Assembly (NCBI RefSeq): GCF_001949145.1
Contig: NW_019091489.1
Coordinates: 170,759 to 210,272, forward strand
DNA: 39,514 nucleotides
DNA from: Acanthaster planci
Lineage: Eukaryota > Echinodermata > Asteroidea > Valvatida > Acanthasteridae
Reading direction: 5' to 3'
Of the stretch, positions 14,539 to 22,715 are shown one piece after another. Under the pieces are notes generated by a model. That model made no database searches and was not told where the DNA came from. It worked only from the letters and a program-made list of their open reading frames with translations. How positions within the stretch are numbered: position 1 is the stretch's first letter; every line of letters starts with the position of its first letter. The position numbers and the translations under genes were made by a program.

Positions 14539-14752
14539 AATCAAAAATCCAAAACGCGTGGAACAGGGTAAAACATTAGCCGAACATAGCAAAAAGATGA
14601 AACAACAGCTCGCAAAGGTGAAAGTGAGCGAAATGAGTGAAACAAATACCTTGACCTCAGAAAATGAAATTTATGAAACGGTTTCGGAAAATAGAAATCT
14701 GATATTGGGCGGTTTGGCAATCGGTGCAGTCGCGTTATATTTACTTTTTTAA
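14471..14752 (+). CDS. Tail-anchored small protein
   Basis: An intact 93-residue frame. A Thr/Lys-rich hydrophilic body is followed by LILGGLAIGAVALYLLF at the extreme C-terminus, a single membrane anchor ending at the stop. The start lies behind CTATTATAAAAG|ATG, inside the end of the preceding gene. The design mirrors that of the minus-strand gene at 16405-16662 (acidic body, C-terminal anchor), although the sequences are not clearly related. Function is unknown. Confidence 0.6.
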   Translation: MSTTEEQTPALTPVKTQVQTVTKIKNPKRVEQGKTLAEHSKKMKQQLAKVKVSEMSETNTLTSENEIYETVSENRNLILGGLAIGAVALYLLF

Positions 14753-14865
14753 AATTATCGACACCTATGAAAGTTCCACCACCGCCTTTACAAACTGTTC
14801 AACCAAAAAATCAAACACGTGAAATTTTAGATATGGAGTAAATTTAAAGATACTATATATTAAAA

Positions 14866-15801
14866 ATGAGTAACGCTAAATATATCGACGTGAATGGAAT
14901 CGCCAATACGCTTTATCACGGTGGAGTAGTTTCAGGAATTTCCATAGGTTACGCGATGCTGTCGAGTAAGCTTTTAAAAATCAAACCGCCCGATTTCAAT
15001 AAATTATCCGCCAAAGATGCATTAAAATTGACCGCGCTGTCAAGCGGTGCGTTAGCTACCCAGGGTTGGCTTGTGTCACAGGGTATATTGCCTGCGAGTT
15101 TGCCCACCGCTTACAAAACGTATAAAATAAAAGAATGGCCAAAGGAGGAATTAGACAAATTTGACCCAAAAGATATCTCCCCAGAAGAGCAAGAAGACGA
15201 TGATCAAGAAGAGCTTAGATGGGACAATACAATGACCTCATTAATTCAACTAAAAGTGGGGAAAGTACCGATTGAACCAAAATTGATGCTAAACTCCAGG
15301 CCCGTAAGAGAACCTACAGGGGATACGCTAGATCGAAGGAGAATGGTATTAATAACTAATCCAATGGTAGAAGATTTTTACAGATATTTTGATCTTGCCA
15401 GAAGAAAAGACGTACCATCAGTAATTCACTGTGAAAATTTTGATTATCACAAAGGTCGAGGTTAATTTTTCAAAGGCTATGACCAATATGGCAATATGCT
15501 TTTATCCGACAAAAGAAATCCAGATTTAATTGTTGGTCTTGACACAATCGCAAAAAATGCCACAGATGCCGGTTATACTGGACATGAAAATGTCTCAGCT
15601 AGAGATTTTAGTAGAAACGACTTAGGATTTAGAAATTATGGAAGAAAATTGCAACAAGAGTTAAAATCTATTCAGCCTGAAAATATTGAGATGGAGGAGC
15701 TCCCCCAAAAAGCTGACCAAGTCAGTGACACCGTAGAAGAGCTCACCCAAGATACAGATGTTCAAACTGAAGGATTAAATTATAGAGAACAATTATTGTG
15801 A
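14866..15801 (+). pseudogene. Unknown element protein with N-terminal hydrophobic helices, one nonsense codon
   Basis: It starts MSNAKYIDVNGIANTLYHGG behind ACTATATATTAAAA|ATG. The first 90 residues contain two hydrophobic stretches (VVSGISIGYAMLSSKLL and LTALSSGALATQGWLVSQG). An acidic hinge (SPEEQEDDDQEEL) and a mixed domain (VLITNPMVEDFYRYFDLARR) come next. TAA at 15463-15465 breaks the frame, which then continues unchanged (FFKGYDQYGN, ARDFSRNDLGFRNYGRKL) to 15801. The tail is acidic. A frame shift of one base near 15785 would connect it to the next frame. No known function is recognised. It may be one long protein or a fusion of two. Confidence 0.5.
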
Positions 15802-16325
15802 ACGATTAGACAATTTACAAATCGAGAGAACCGGAAGATTAGAAATTATAAATAGAAATACGAATAAACTTCGTATGCAAATCAATCGAATTAAAGAAAC
15901 AATAACGGCTGTGATGGATTCCGATTTGACATTACGTGAGAGAATTAGGATTCTATTTCGGGAGCAAGGCGTTACGATCGTAGCTTTTGGATTGGCCGTT
16001 AGTACAATCGTAAGTAGTATCGTAGCCAGCGTCAGAGCTGTTGCAACTCCTAGGGTAAGTCAGACGCCTGCACCTAAACCGCCTCCAGCACCGACACCTA
16101 AGTCAAAAGGTGGAATTACCGATTGGATAAAGCGTCAATTATGGAATTTGGCAAACGTGTCGATGAAACTCGGGTTGAAGGCGATCGCTGCCGGGAATCA
16201 TCGGTAGCGTTTTAAGTTGGATATTCAATGTGGCGAGTAAGGTGGTCGTATCAATGGCAGAGCACGTGTGGACCTTGTTTGTAGGTGTGGGTGTTTTGAT
16301 TTTGACGTACGCGCTAAAGATGTAA
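15779..16325 (+). pseudogene. Coiled-coil membrane protein, C-terminus frameshifted
   Basis: The frame opens after a stop at 15776 and reads a helical, coiled-coil-like region (CERLDNLQIERTGRLEI). DLTLRERIRILFREQGVT follows, then a long hydrophobic helix VAFGLAVSTIVSSIVASV and a Pro-rich linker (about 16050-16100). The stop at 16205 can be bypassed by a frame change near 16197. That change gives a second hydrophobic end, LFVGVGVLILTYALKM, stopping at 16325. I recall LFREQG-plus-helix proteins from other invertebrate Polinton-like elements, with unknown function. It is probably the C-terminal part of, or a partner of, the preceding gene. It is the last rightward gene before the convergence hairpin. 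Confidence 0.45.
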
Positions 16326-16353
16326 ATGGATTTATAATAAGCAAAAAAAAATT

Positions 16354-16388
16354 AAACCCCTCGGGTAATATTACTCGAGGGGTTTTTT
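16354..16388. terminator. Convergence-point hairpin with TAATATTAC loop and flanking A/T runs
   Basis: AAACCCCTCG (16354-16363) pairs perfectly with CGAGGGGTTT (16376-16385). The 12-nt centre GGTAATATTACT can itself pair. A T run follows on the plus strand and an A run (16343-16351) precedes, so the structure looks like a terminator in both directions. It lies exactly between the rightward block (ending 16325) and the leftward block (ending 16405). The loop also equals the TAATATTAC nonanucleotide of geminivirus origins. Confidence 0.7.
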
Positions 16389-16404
16389 CATGCCTTTTAT
16401 TTTT

Positions 16405-16662
16405 CTAAGTTAATACTTCATACAACATAAAAGTGAGTACACCTACGGCAATGGCTCCGACGGTTAAAGAAATTTTTTCTTCGTTATGCACATCTAAAGG
16501 CTTACGTTCTGAAACGGGACTTAAAATTAGCTTAACGTTTGGATTCGGTAAAATTGTCCGTTCTTTTTTGCTCACTTCGGTCGCTTCATCATTAAAACCA
16601 TCTTCAACCTCAGCCTTCAAGTTTAAACTCGGTATGTAACCAGTCCTCATATCCGCAGTCAC
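16405..16662 (-). CDS. Tail-anchored small acidic protein
   Basis: An intact 85-residue frame starting MTADMRTGYIPSLN. The polar, charged body is followed by SLTVGAIAVGVLTFMLYEVL at the C-terminus, a single membrane anchor. It is the last leftward gene before the convergence hairpin and is separated from the previous gene by only 3 nt, so the two are probably co-transcribed. No family is recognised. Confidence 0.6.
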   Translation of the reverse strand: MTADMRTGYIPSLNLKAEVEDGFNDEATEVSKKERTILPNPNVKLILSPVSERKPLDVHNEEKISLTVGAIAVGVLTFMLYEVLT

Positions 16663-16665
16663 AAT

Positions 16666-16974
16666 TTAAAAATTATTGTTGTAACCCTCAAAAGTGCCGA
16701 TGCGTAAGTCCATACCCGAGGGTACCAAATATAACCCCGGCGGCACAACAAAGTTTAAAGGCGTTTTGGCATATTGCAACGAATCTTTAAATTGGTCAAT
16801 CAACTGTTCGAGATCGGGGGCTGAATTAATTAAAGATTCCAAGATCGTAATAAATTGCCATTGCGCGTCTAATCTGGTGCCAGTGGCCAAAACGCTGGTC
16901 TTGGTCTGAGCTTGTGCCCCAAGTAACGTGTATACGTAAGCCCTAATAGACTCGTTTATCTTGGTGATTCCCAC
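16666..16974 (-). CDS. Small soluble protein, unknown
   Basis: An intact 102-residue frame, MGITKINESIRAYVYTLLGA at the start and LRIGTFEGYNNNF at the end. It is helical in the first two thirds (SLINSAPDLEQLIDQFKDSL). A beta-like PPGLYLVPSGMDLRIG end follows. It lies 6 nt after one gene and 3 nt before the next, so it belongs to a tight leftward cluster. A minor structural protein would fit, but nothing in the sequence proves it. Confidence 0.55.
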   Translation of the reverse strand: MGITKINESIRAYVYTLLGAQAQTKTSVLATGTRLDAQWQFITILESLINSAPDLEQLIDQFKDSLQYAKTPLNFVVPPGLYLVPSGMDLRIGTFEGYNNNF

Positions 16975-16980
16975 ATCCGT

Positions 16981-17683
16981 CTAGCTACTCTTTTTAAGAA
17001 TGAAATCCCACCAGGCCAAAGTGACCGTGTCTGACTGTGAAATCCAATTGACCGTGTAAGTACTCAGGTGACCCGAGCCTTTAGGCGGTTTAGCCCAACC
17101 GAAGCCCATAAAAGTAGATCCCGCGTATTTACCGTTGGTGACGTGTAAGTCGTGCGGATCGTAATTTTTATTAGGGACAGGTACATAACCGTTGTAATAA
17201 TAAGCAGTGCCTCTTCCGTTTGACGATGTGCCGCGAGTTTGTTTAAACGACTTGTTTGAATTGACGTTAAACAGACGACACGTGACTGTAAACTTTTGAT
17301 GATCGTAATTATTGTGTAACGCGTCAAATACGTCGTCGCTCGGAATGGGCATTACGCAGTCGTAAAATATATTTCGTAGGGTATAATATACGTGAAAATT
17401 GAATAAAGCCTACACGTGTGGATTGGGATCAAACAGACACCAAATCAAAACCCACGCCGCAGGCTGTTGTCGTGCAATAGACCGCGAAGTTAAATTGATT
17501 TTGGTAAAACGAAATTGGCTCGACGGCGGTTGACGGCTTCGTCCATGGTGACTTTCGGTAATTTATACGTGTGCGTTAAATTTGGAAACTCGGCTAAAAA
17601 CAAGTTGTTTTTATTGACTATGATCGATAAACTACTGAAGTTAGCTCCCATTTATTTTACAAATCTTTTAAAGGAGGCGCCAT
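16981..17683 (-). pseudogene. Unknown conserved element protein, 5' half broken
   Basis: The 3' part is open: FHVYYTLRNIFYDCVMPIPS leads into a 123-codon frame ending TLAWWDFILKKSS. It is rich in Tyr, Gly and Asn (GRGTAYYYNGYVPVPNKNY), suggesting a beta-rich structural protein. Upstream, two other frames carry VNKNNLFLAEFPNLTHTYKL and FYQNQFNFAVYCTTTACGVG, so at least two frameshifts or stops separate the N-terminus from this part. A start near 17683 or 17650 is possible. A minor capsid protein is a reasonable guess from position and composition only. Confidence 0.45.
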
Positions 17684-17742
17684 CGGTTCACTCGCTTGAT
17701 AAGCAGATGGTTGTTCCTGATACTTAACCGACTTTGTAAAAC

Positions 17743-18387
17743 TTACTTGCCAAGTTTATTCATAAGATCTTTTTTAAAAACCGCCGCCCGTTCGTTTGCT
17801 AGCGCTTCCGCTCTTTCGTTTACTTGTCGTTCAAAGTCCTCTTTACTCGTCGATTTGGTTTCTTGTAATTTTATAGACGTATGTAATCTGATCTTTTCTT
17901 TCATTTCATCGAACTTTTTTAGTTCGGATAAAATCAGTACAAATTCTTCCTGGGATATGTCACCGTCTTCAATCGCTTGAGATACGTATTCCTCGATGGT
18001 GTTTAGCTTGGAGTCTGCCAACATTCGAATTTGATCGTGCTTTTTGGTTTTGTGAGTTAATCGGCGAGTGGCGTACTTTCGCACCACGTAGGCACCGAAC
18101 GCACCAATAGCAATGCCTTCCATCACAAGTCCGACGGGCCCAGTACCGACGCCCAAAATAGCGGGGATGCCAATGGCTGCTGAGGTCGCGCCCAACACTT
18201 CTACTCCGTACTCTACGTAACCGAGTGCAGTGAGTATACGTTTGATCTTTTTATAGCTAGCTTTCCGCACATCGCGTTCTCTTTGAATCTGGGATTTAAT
18301 TTCTTCGATCTTTCGAAGGCGGTAAATTTTAGTCTCTGCTTGTTCTGCCGAGTTTAGAGTCAAATCTGGGTAAATGTTAGTCGTCAT
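17743..18387 (-). CDS. Membrane protein with Gly-rich hairpin and helical tail
   Basis: An intact 214-residue frame. It starts MTTNIYPDLTLNSAEQAE with a basic coiled-coil-like stretch. A long hydrophobic region rich in Gly and Ala (about residues 52-100, LGATSAAIGIPAILGVGTGP and VGLVMEGIAIGAFGAYVV) looks like a membrane hairpin. A helical charged tail follows (LNTIEEYVSQAIEDGDISQE, FVLILSELKKFDEMKEKI). I recall similar proteins in other invertebrate Polinton-like elements, function unknown. The start sits just behind CGTATATAATAAAAAG|ATG. It is one of the best-preserved genes here. Confidence 0.65.
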   Translation of the reverse strand: MTTNIYPDLTLNSAEQAETKIYRLRKIEEIKSQIQRERDVRKASYKKIKRILTALGYVEYGVEVLGATSAAIGIPAILGVGTGPVGLVMEGIAIGAFGAYVVRKYATRRLTHKTKKHDQIRMLADSKLNTIEEYVSQAIEDGDISQEEFVLILSELKKFDEMKEKIRLHTSIKLQETKSTSKEDFERQVNERAEALANERAAVFKKDLMNKLGK

Positions 18388-18403
18388 CTTTTTATTATAT
18401 ACG
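18388..18403 (-). promoter_or_regulatory. CGTATATAATAAAAAG box immediately before a start codon
   Basis: The same CGTATATAATAAAA core is found 0-4 nt before the start at 19509. Such close spacing leaves almost no leader, which is unlike a typical host gene. Confidence 0.55.
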
Positions 18404-18488
18404 CATTTTAAAAAATGTCTAACGCAATTAAAATTTTGCAGATATTATTTAAGAGCTCACCTCGATCGTTTTTAACAGAAAAAGTCAA

Positions 18489-18928
18489 TTCATGTTTTAC
18501 ACATCACGGGTGTTGAGGTGCAAGGTTCGGTAGCAATCACGTATAGCAAGTCTAAAGACTGCCCGTTATAAAAAGTGTCAAATGTATTTAATTGTTTGCA
18601 ATGAATAAACGCGAGTTTCAAGGGGTTTAAATCTTACTTGCCTTCATAAATAACGTTGGGTAAAAGTTTTATTTTGGGTAAGTTCAATAGCTTAGACACT
18701 TCTTTATTTAGTCACAACTTGAGATTGGAGTCAGTAATGGCCACAGTCACCCTTTTAGATTCTGAGAACCTTAAAAGAAACGCCTGGGATCGAGTTTAAC
18801 AAAAAGTCAAACCAGTCCATGTCATAATAACCGGGAGATACCATGATGCTTCCTCTTTGACCCTCGGGTAATGATTGAGATGAGCTTCGAGAATGAAGTT
18901 TATCGTATATAGGTTCTGTTAGCCCCAT
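18489..18928 (-). pseudogene. Unknown element gene overlapping its neighbour by TGATG
   Basis: The ATG at 18928 overlaps the TGA of the upstream gene (TGATG). The frame reads MGLTEPIYDKLHSRSSSQS, then SPGYYDMDWFDFLLNSIPGV, to a stop near 18760. Coding-looking sequence continues in another frame (KLLNLPKIKLLPNVIYEGK, DTFYNGQSLDLLYVIATEP) with two further stops. This indicates a frameshift and nonsense mutations. No family is recognised. A small helical-beta protein of about 140 residues is likely. Confidence 0.4.
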
Positions 18929-19509
18929 CAAAAAAGTCTTTTAGTTAATTCTCTTCTGGGTCTCATGGGTTGTATGAGGTTGTTTGTTGTAGGTCGAGTT
19001 GGGGGATTCCCTTCATAAATTTCATCAAAGGCTCGTCTCTGCCCCTCGAGCAATGAAACTGATTTGACTTTTTTACCGCCGATATAGTAAGCTAAACGAG
19101 CTTGCGGTTCTAATGGTCGTCTTTGGTTTAACTGCTCTTCTAAAGTTGCGATTTCTTAGTTTAGCTGCTTAATTTCTTCAGCGATGATTCTGATTTCTTC
19201 TGCTATTGTGCCTCTTTTATTTGCTTGGATCAATCTGGGTTTAGCTGTTTTTACTAATTCTGAATTGGGAGATACTTCCGTTCTTTCCTCTGAAGGTATT
19301 CCAGGCGGTCGTTCGCCATGGACCCCCGCGGGCCTACAGTCCAAGTTTGTATCCCACCCAATTTCAGTCGCGTTTGTTACGTTAAAATATCCAGCTTCAA
19401 ACTGAATATTCTTTACTTGGACGACTTTGTCGCCTTTGTTGTTTTTAATGACATCTTTCAATTTAAATGTCTGCTCGCTCTTGGTCAAGTAAAACGTGTG
19501 AGCCTCCAT
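18928..19509 (-). pseudogene. Unknown element protein with coiled-coil tail, one nonsense codon
   Basis: I place the start at MEAHTFYLTKSEQTFKL because CGTATATAATAAA lies directly before it. The open frame upstream (to 19605) belongs to the tail of the preceding gene in another phase. The N-terminal 60 residues look beta-rich (VVQVKNIQFEAGYFNV). A Pro/Glu linker follows, then a helix (IAEEIRIIAEEIKQLN). The TAA at 19156-19158 is in frame. After it the helix continues (EIATLEEQLNQRRP) and runs to the TGA at 18928. A fibre-like or attachment protein is possible but not shown. Confidence 0.5.
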
Positions 19510-19522
19510 TTTATTATATACG
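19510..19522 (-). promoter_or_regulatory. CGTATATAATAAA box abutting a start codon
   Basis: Second copy of the element-specific box also seen at 18388-18403. It directly precedes the ATG at 19509. Confidence 0.55.
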
Positions 19523-19538
19523 TTTTGAAAAATCTTGT

Positions 19539-20035
19539 TTAGCAATCTATACGTTTTTGGAAATTTTGTTTGGCTAGGTTTAATTTGTTGAGGGCGTTTT
19601 TCCAATACTTATCTGAAACTTGAAACAGATCTTTTACTTTTAAATCGTTTCTCCGGTTGCCTCTTGATAACATACCACGATTAAAGCCCTAAACGGTCTA
19701 GCTCTAGATATCTTGCTATCTAAAACTCGATTTAACACATACATGTATTCTATGCGACCCGATTGTTCACAGGGCAATTCAATTTTAAGTTCTCTCAAAG
19801 TCTTCTCTGATTTTCGTGGGAGGCATTTTTTCCAAACATGATGATGGTAATATCTATCTCTCATCTCTTCAGGGGTGTATGAAGGAACCCAACCAAAAAG
19901 TTGACCGCAAATTCTACAAACATAACTGTCGTCCATTGCAAACATGTCATGTTCACATGTTTTTTCTGGTCATGGTGGCGGGGTTGGCCATTTAGGTTCG
20001 TAACCGAGTACGTGGTAACTCTCTGCGTATGTCAT
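19539..20035 (-). pseudogene. Zn-ribbon protein with possible TFIIB-like tail
   Basis: It starts MTYAESYHVLGYEPKWP. One in-frame TGA (about 19968-19970) precedes CEHDMFAMDDSYVCRICGQL, a C-x-H ... C-x2-C ribbon like those of TFIIB-type and viral late transcription factors. A second Cys/His cluster (RYYHHHVWKKC) and a helical region follow (IEYMYVLNRVLD, ARPFRALIVVCYQEATGE). The latter resembles a cyclin-fold segment of TFIIB. The frame stops at 19640, and a one-base shift there opens a further 33 codons to 19539. It is the first leftward gene after the right TIR. A transcription-factor role is inference. Confidence 0.5.
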
Positions 20036-20084
20036 TGTTATTCATATGTTGTTTAATTATTTAAGGAACGAGTGACGTAAAAAC

Positions 20085-20116
20085 AACCCGAGTTATTCCG
20101 AAGAATAACCGAGGTT
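20085..20116. other. Hairpin between the right TIR and the first leftward gene
   Basis: GTTATTC at 20092-20098 pairs with GAATAAC at 20103-20109 around a CGAA loop. An AACC/GGTT outer stem lies beyond a 3-nt internal loop. No T run follows. It may be a leader or end-processing structure. Confidence 0.4.
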
Positions 20117-20161
20117 CAATTGATTTGTAATTTAATTGACTTTTATATAGTTTCTATTTAT

Positions 20162-20514
20162 TTTTTCTCATTTTTTCTATCGACTTGACTTGACATGTTT
20201 TTTAAATATTGTTATTTTTATATATAGTCCGTTTACTTAAGGCGGTTGTAAACATAGTACATTTTGCTTTGAACAGAGCCACGCTTGAAGTAGAAGTCAC
20301 GAGTTCAGGCCAGGAAAGTCGAGACTTGTAGCGACCGGGAAATCCCCTTTTTCTTTGTTTGAGAGCCAAATTGTTTGTGCAGTAGAAGCGCCGGGGTTGT
20401 TTGTGCAGATGTAGGGTCAAAGTGGGTGAATTGGGAAACCCCAGCGCGGGTGAGTGAAAAGGGAGAAACGGGGTGAAAAAGGGGGTGGCGCAGAACTGTC
20501 TTATCCCTACTACT
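20162..20514 (-). repeat. Right terminal inverted repeat
   Basis: Reverse complement of the left TIR, including the TATA-rich box (about 20197-20225) and the same start codon (20194-20196). Here the start opens only a 12-codon frame (MSSQVDRKNEKK) before a stop, because the repeat ends at that point. Confidence 0.92.
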
Positions 20515-20945
20515 AAAAGCATCGTATTGGGATCTCTCTATTTTGGCCAGGCCTGCCGCCTGGTAACAAGAGCTTAGATTGTGTAATGTTACGTCAGTTT
20601 CTTTTGTTCCCGAAAGAAGCAGTACTAGCGTTTTCTCAATAGGGGCCAGATTAATGTGCAGCAGTATTGTATCGCTCATTCCTTGAGCGTTGGAGTGCTT
20701 TTGTCCCTGGTTGTAATCCACTCAGCAGAATGCCACAAACAGTGGATAATCTTTCAAAACAGTGACAGATTTCCTCCGCTATTGACAACTTAAAAAATGC
20801 TGGCAATCCCATGTAGCTTGGTCTTTTGTTCCAAGTACAGTCTTTTGTTACAAGGCCCAACTCTTTTGTCCAATCTTGGGCAGCACGGCTTTGCGTGTAA
20901 ACCCAAGGTACCCAAACCCGGGTTCCCAGGCAGCATATTTATTAA
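20515..20945 (+). repeat. Right part of the MITE interrupted by the Polinton-like element
   Basis: GGCCAGGCCTGC, CAATAGGGGC.AGATTA, CTTTTGTCCCTGG.GGTAATCC-like and GGTCTTTTGTT...ACAGTCTTTTGTTACA segments appear in the same order as in the full copy at about 27640-27950. Similarity ends near TTAA at 20942-20945. The orientation matches the left part at 8180, which supports one interrupted copy. Confidence 0.65.
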
Positions 20946-21599
20946 AAACATAGCAAATAGATCCTTTGAAAACTTGTTTACCTCAAACTGGTTCACGGTT
21001 TACTGCTTTGAAATGTCAAGTTTTAACTACACTAAACCTTTTTCAACTCATTAGCTGTTTCAGGCAACAAATGAAAAGACTCTTGGATTATTAAATTTTT
21101 TAGCTGTATTGGCAACTTGCAGAAGCAAGTACATGTATTTCTTTCCTTATGCCTTTGTTTTTTCTTTTCCGGTTTTTCTACAAGTTGCAGAAAAGGTTAA
21201 GATGTTTTTTAGTCTTCTTCTCGCTGTTTTTCAGAAAAGAATGTATTCACTTCAAACAGCATTTCTCTTCCGTTAATGAAAGACCTTTGAGACAAAGATG
21301 GGCCTAAATGCGCAACATCATAATGATGTCACCAAAAGTTATATAACATGCCCTGAAAGTTTAATTTTTTGAGGGCCTACATCTATGTTTACAGAACTGT
21401 ATGCCTGATCTGGTTGAACTTGGCATAGACACAGATCGAGCAGTGTTATAAATGGAAATTATGTCGTCATTACCAAATTTTTTGGTAATTTTTTTAAATT
21501 TCCTTCTTTCCACATTCCTTTTGGATGAATCTCCTGAACAAAATAACTTTTTTCAAAATTCTTGATGTAAGACCATGAGTTGGCAAAGCAGAAACATGT
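20946..21599. other. Gene-free intronic stretch
   Basis: Within GAPDH intron 3. No supported gene, repeat end or RNA was found. The frames seen here do not resemble known proteins. Confidence 0.4.
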
Positions 21600-22715
21600 G
21601 CAATTCAGAAATTTTTGTGTAGATTTTCGGAAACTAAACCAAATCACCGTTTGTGATCCTGAACAAATCCCAAATCTAGAAAACCTTATGGTGCAAGTGT
21701 GCACTGCAAAATTCGTCACGAAATTAAATTTCACGAAAGGGTATTGGTGAATACCTATCACCAATGCAGACAAAGATAAGACAATGTCCATTACCTCCGA
21801 GGGTCTGTATGAATTTAGTGTTACCTTTCGGAATGGTAAACGCACTGGCTATTTTCACACGTATGATGAAAAAATTGCTTGAGAATATTCCGCACATCGT
21901 GAACTTCATTGTCGATATTCTGATACACACGGATACTTGGAATCAGCACACAGCAATAGTTGGAAAGGTTTGAACCGGCTGCGCAAGGCAAACCTGACGG
22001 TCAAACCCACAAAGTGTATGGTCGAGTATGATTCCTTTGATTTCCTTGGCCATATTGTAGGAAACGGTGTCACAGGCCACTGACAGAGAAGATGACACAA
22101 ATTTCAAATGCATCTGCTCCAAGAACAAAAAAGGAAGTTACATGTACATGTAGATTTAGACCAAATTTTTCAGCCATAGCAGTACCGATTACAGATCTGA
22201 CCAAGAAAGGAAATCCAAATCATGTGAAATGGGATGGAGCACATGAACATGCTTATGCCACTTTGAAAGTGTGACTCGTCTTACACCTGCCACATCACAA
22301 TAAATCATATATTCTTAGGACTGATGCCTCTGATGTAGCCCTAGGGGATGTTTTCATGCAACAAGAAGGCAACACATTATTTCCCATATCTTACACAAGT
22401 CACAAACTCTTGCCAAGGGAGCATGCCTGTGCTATCATAGAGTGAGAATGTCTTGCTTTGGTTTGGGCAATCTCTAAATTCCACATGTACTTGTACGGAA
22501 GGGGAATTTGTCGTAGAAACAGACCACCACCCGTTGGCATACTTGATATCTACAAAGGTTTACAATAGGCAAGTCATGCGGCGGGCACTCAGCCTCCAAC
22601 AATATACATGTAGATTCACTGTGAAGGCCATCAAGGGTAGTGATAACATTGGGGCTGCTTTTTTAAGTACATGTAGGTGTCCAGGAGAAATGTGCGATGA
22701 AGTCTTGATAGTATG
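21600..22715 (+). pseudogene. Ty3/Gypsy retrotransposon RT-RNase H remnant
   Basis: Reverse transcriptase pieces in several frames: LNQITVCDPEQIPNLENL (about 21630), KLNFTKGYW (about 21725), VLPFGMVNALAIF (about 21820), then the catalytic box as FIVDILIH (about 21905). The first Asp pair position is changed and the usual YxDD is lost. KPTKCMVEYDSFDFLGHIVG, FRPNFSAIAVPITDLTKKG and an RNase H-like stretch (CLALVWAISKFHMYLYG, VVETDHHPLAYLI) follow. At least six stops and frameshifts are present. No LTRs or gag could be supported. Ordinary intronic debris. Confidence 0.8.

Larger units (their letters stand above)
8773..20514. mobile_element. Maverick/Polinton-like virus-like element, decayed
   Basis: An 11.7-kb element bounded by inverted repeats that start AGTAGTAGGGATAAGACAG at both ends. 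Inside are hallmark genes of Polintons and Polinton-like viruses: a protein-primed family B polymerase, a capsid-like fragment and an FtsK/A32-like ATPase. Small membrane and Zn-binding proteins accompany them. Genes run rightward to about 16325 and leftward from about 20035, converging on a hairpin. I could not recognise an integrase or an adenovirus-type protease. Many stops, frameshifts and two internal deletions show that it is not functional. It lies inside GAPDH intron 3 and apparently inside an older MITE. A clean 6-bp target duplication is not obvious. Confidence 0.9.

Noticed and set aside
16354-16388. Proof of a CRESS-virus rolling-circle origin
   Set aside because: No Rep gene is seen, and the A+T-palindromic loop could equal TAATATTAC by chance; kept only as a finding to test.
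21459-21845. 128-codon open frame on the minus strand
   Set aside because: It is antisense to the Gypsy reverse-transcriptase remnant, which explains the sequence on the plus strand.
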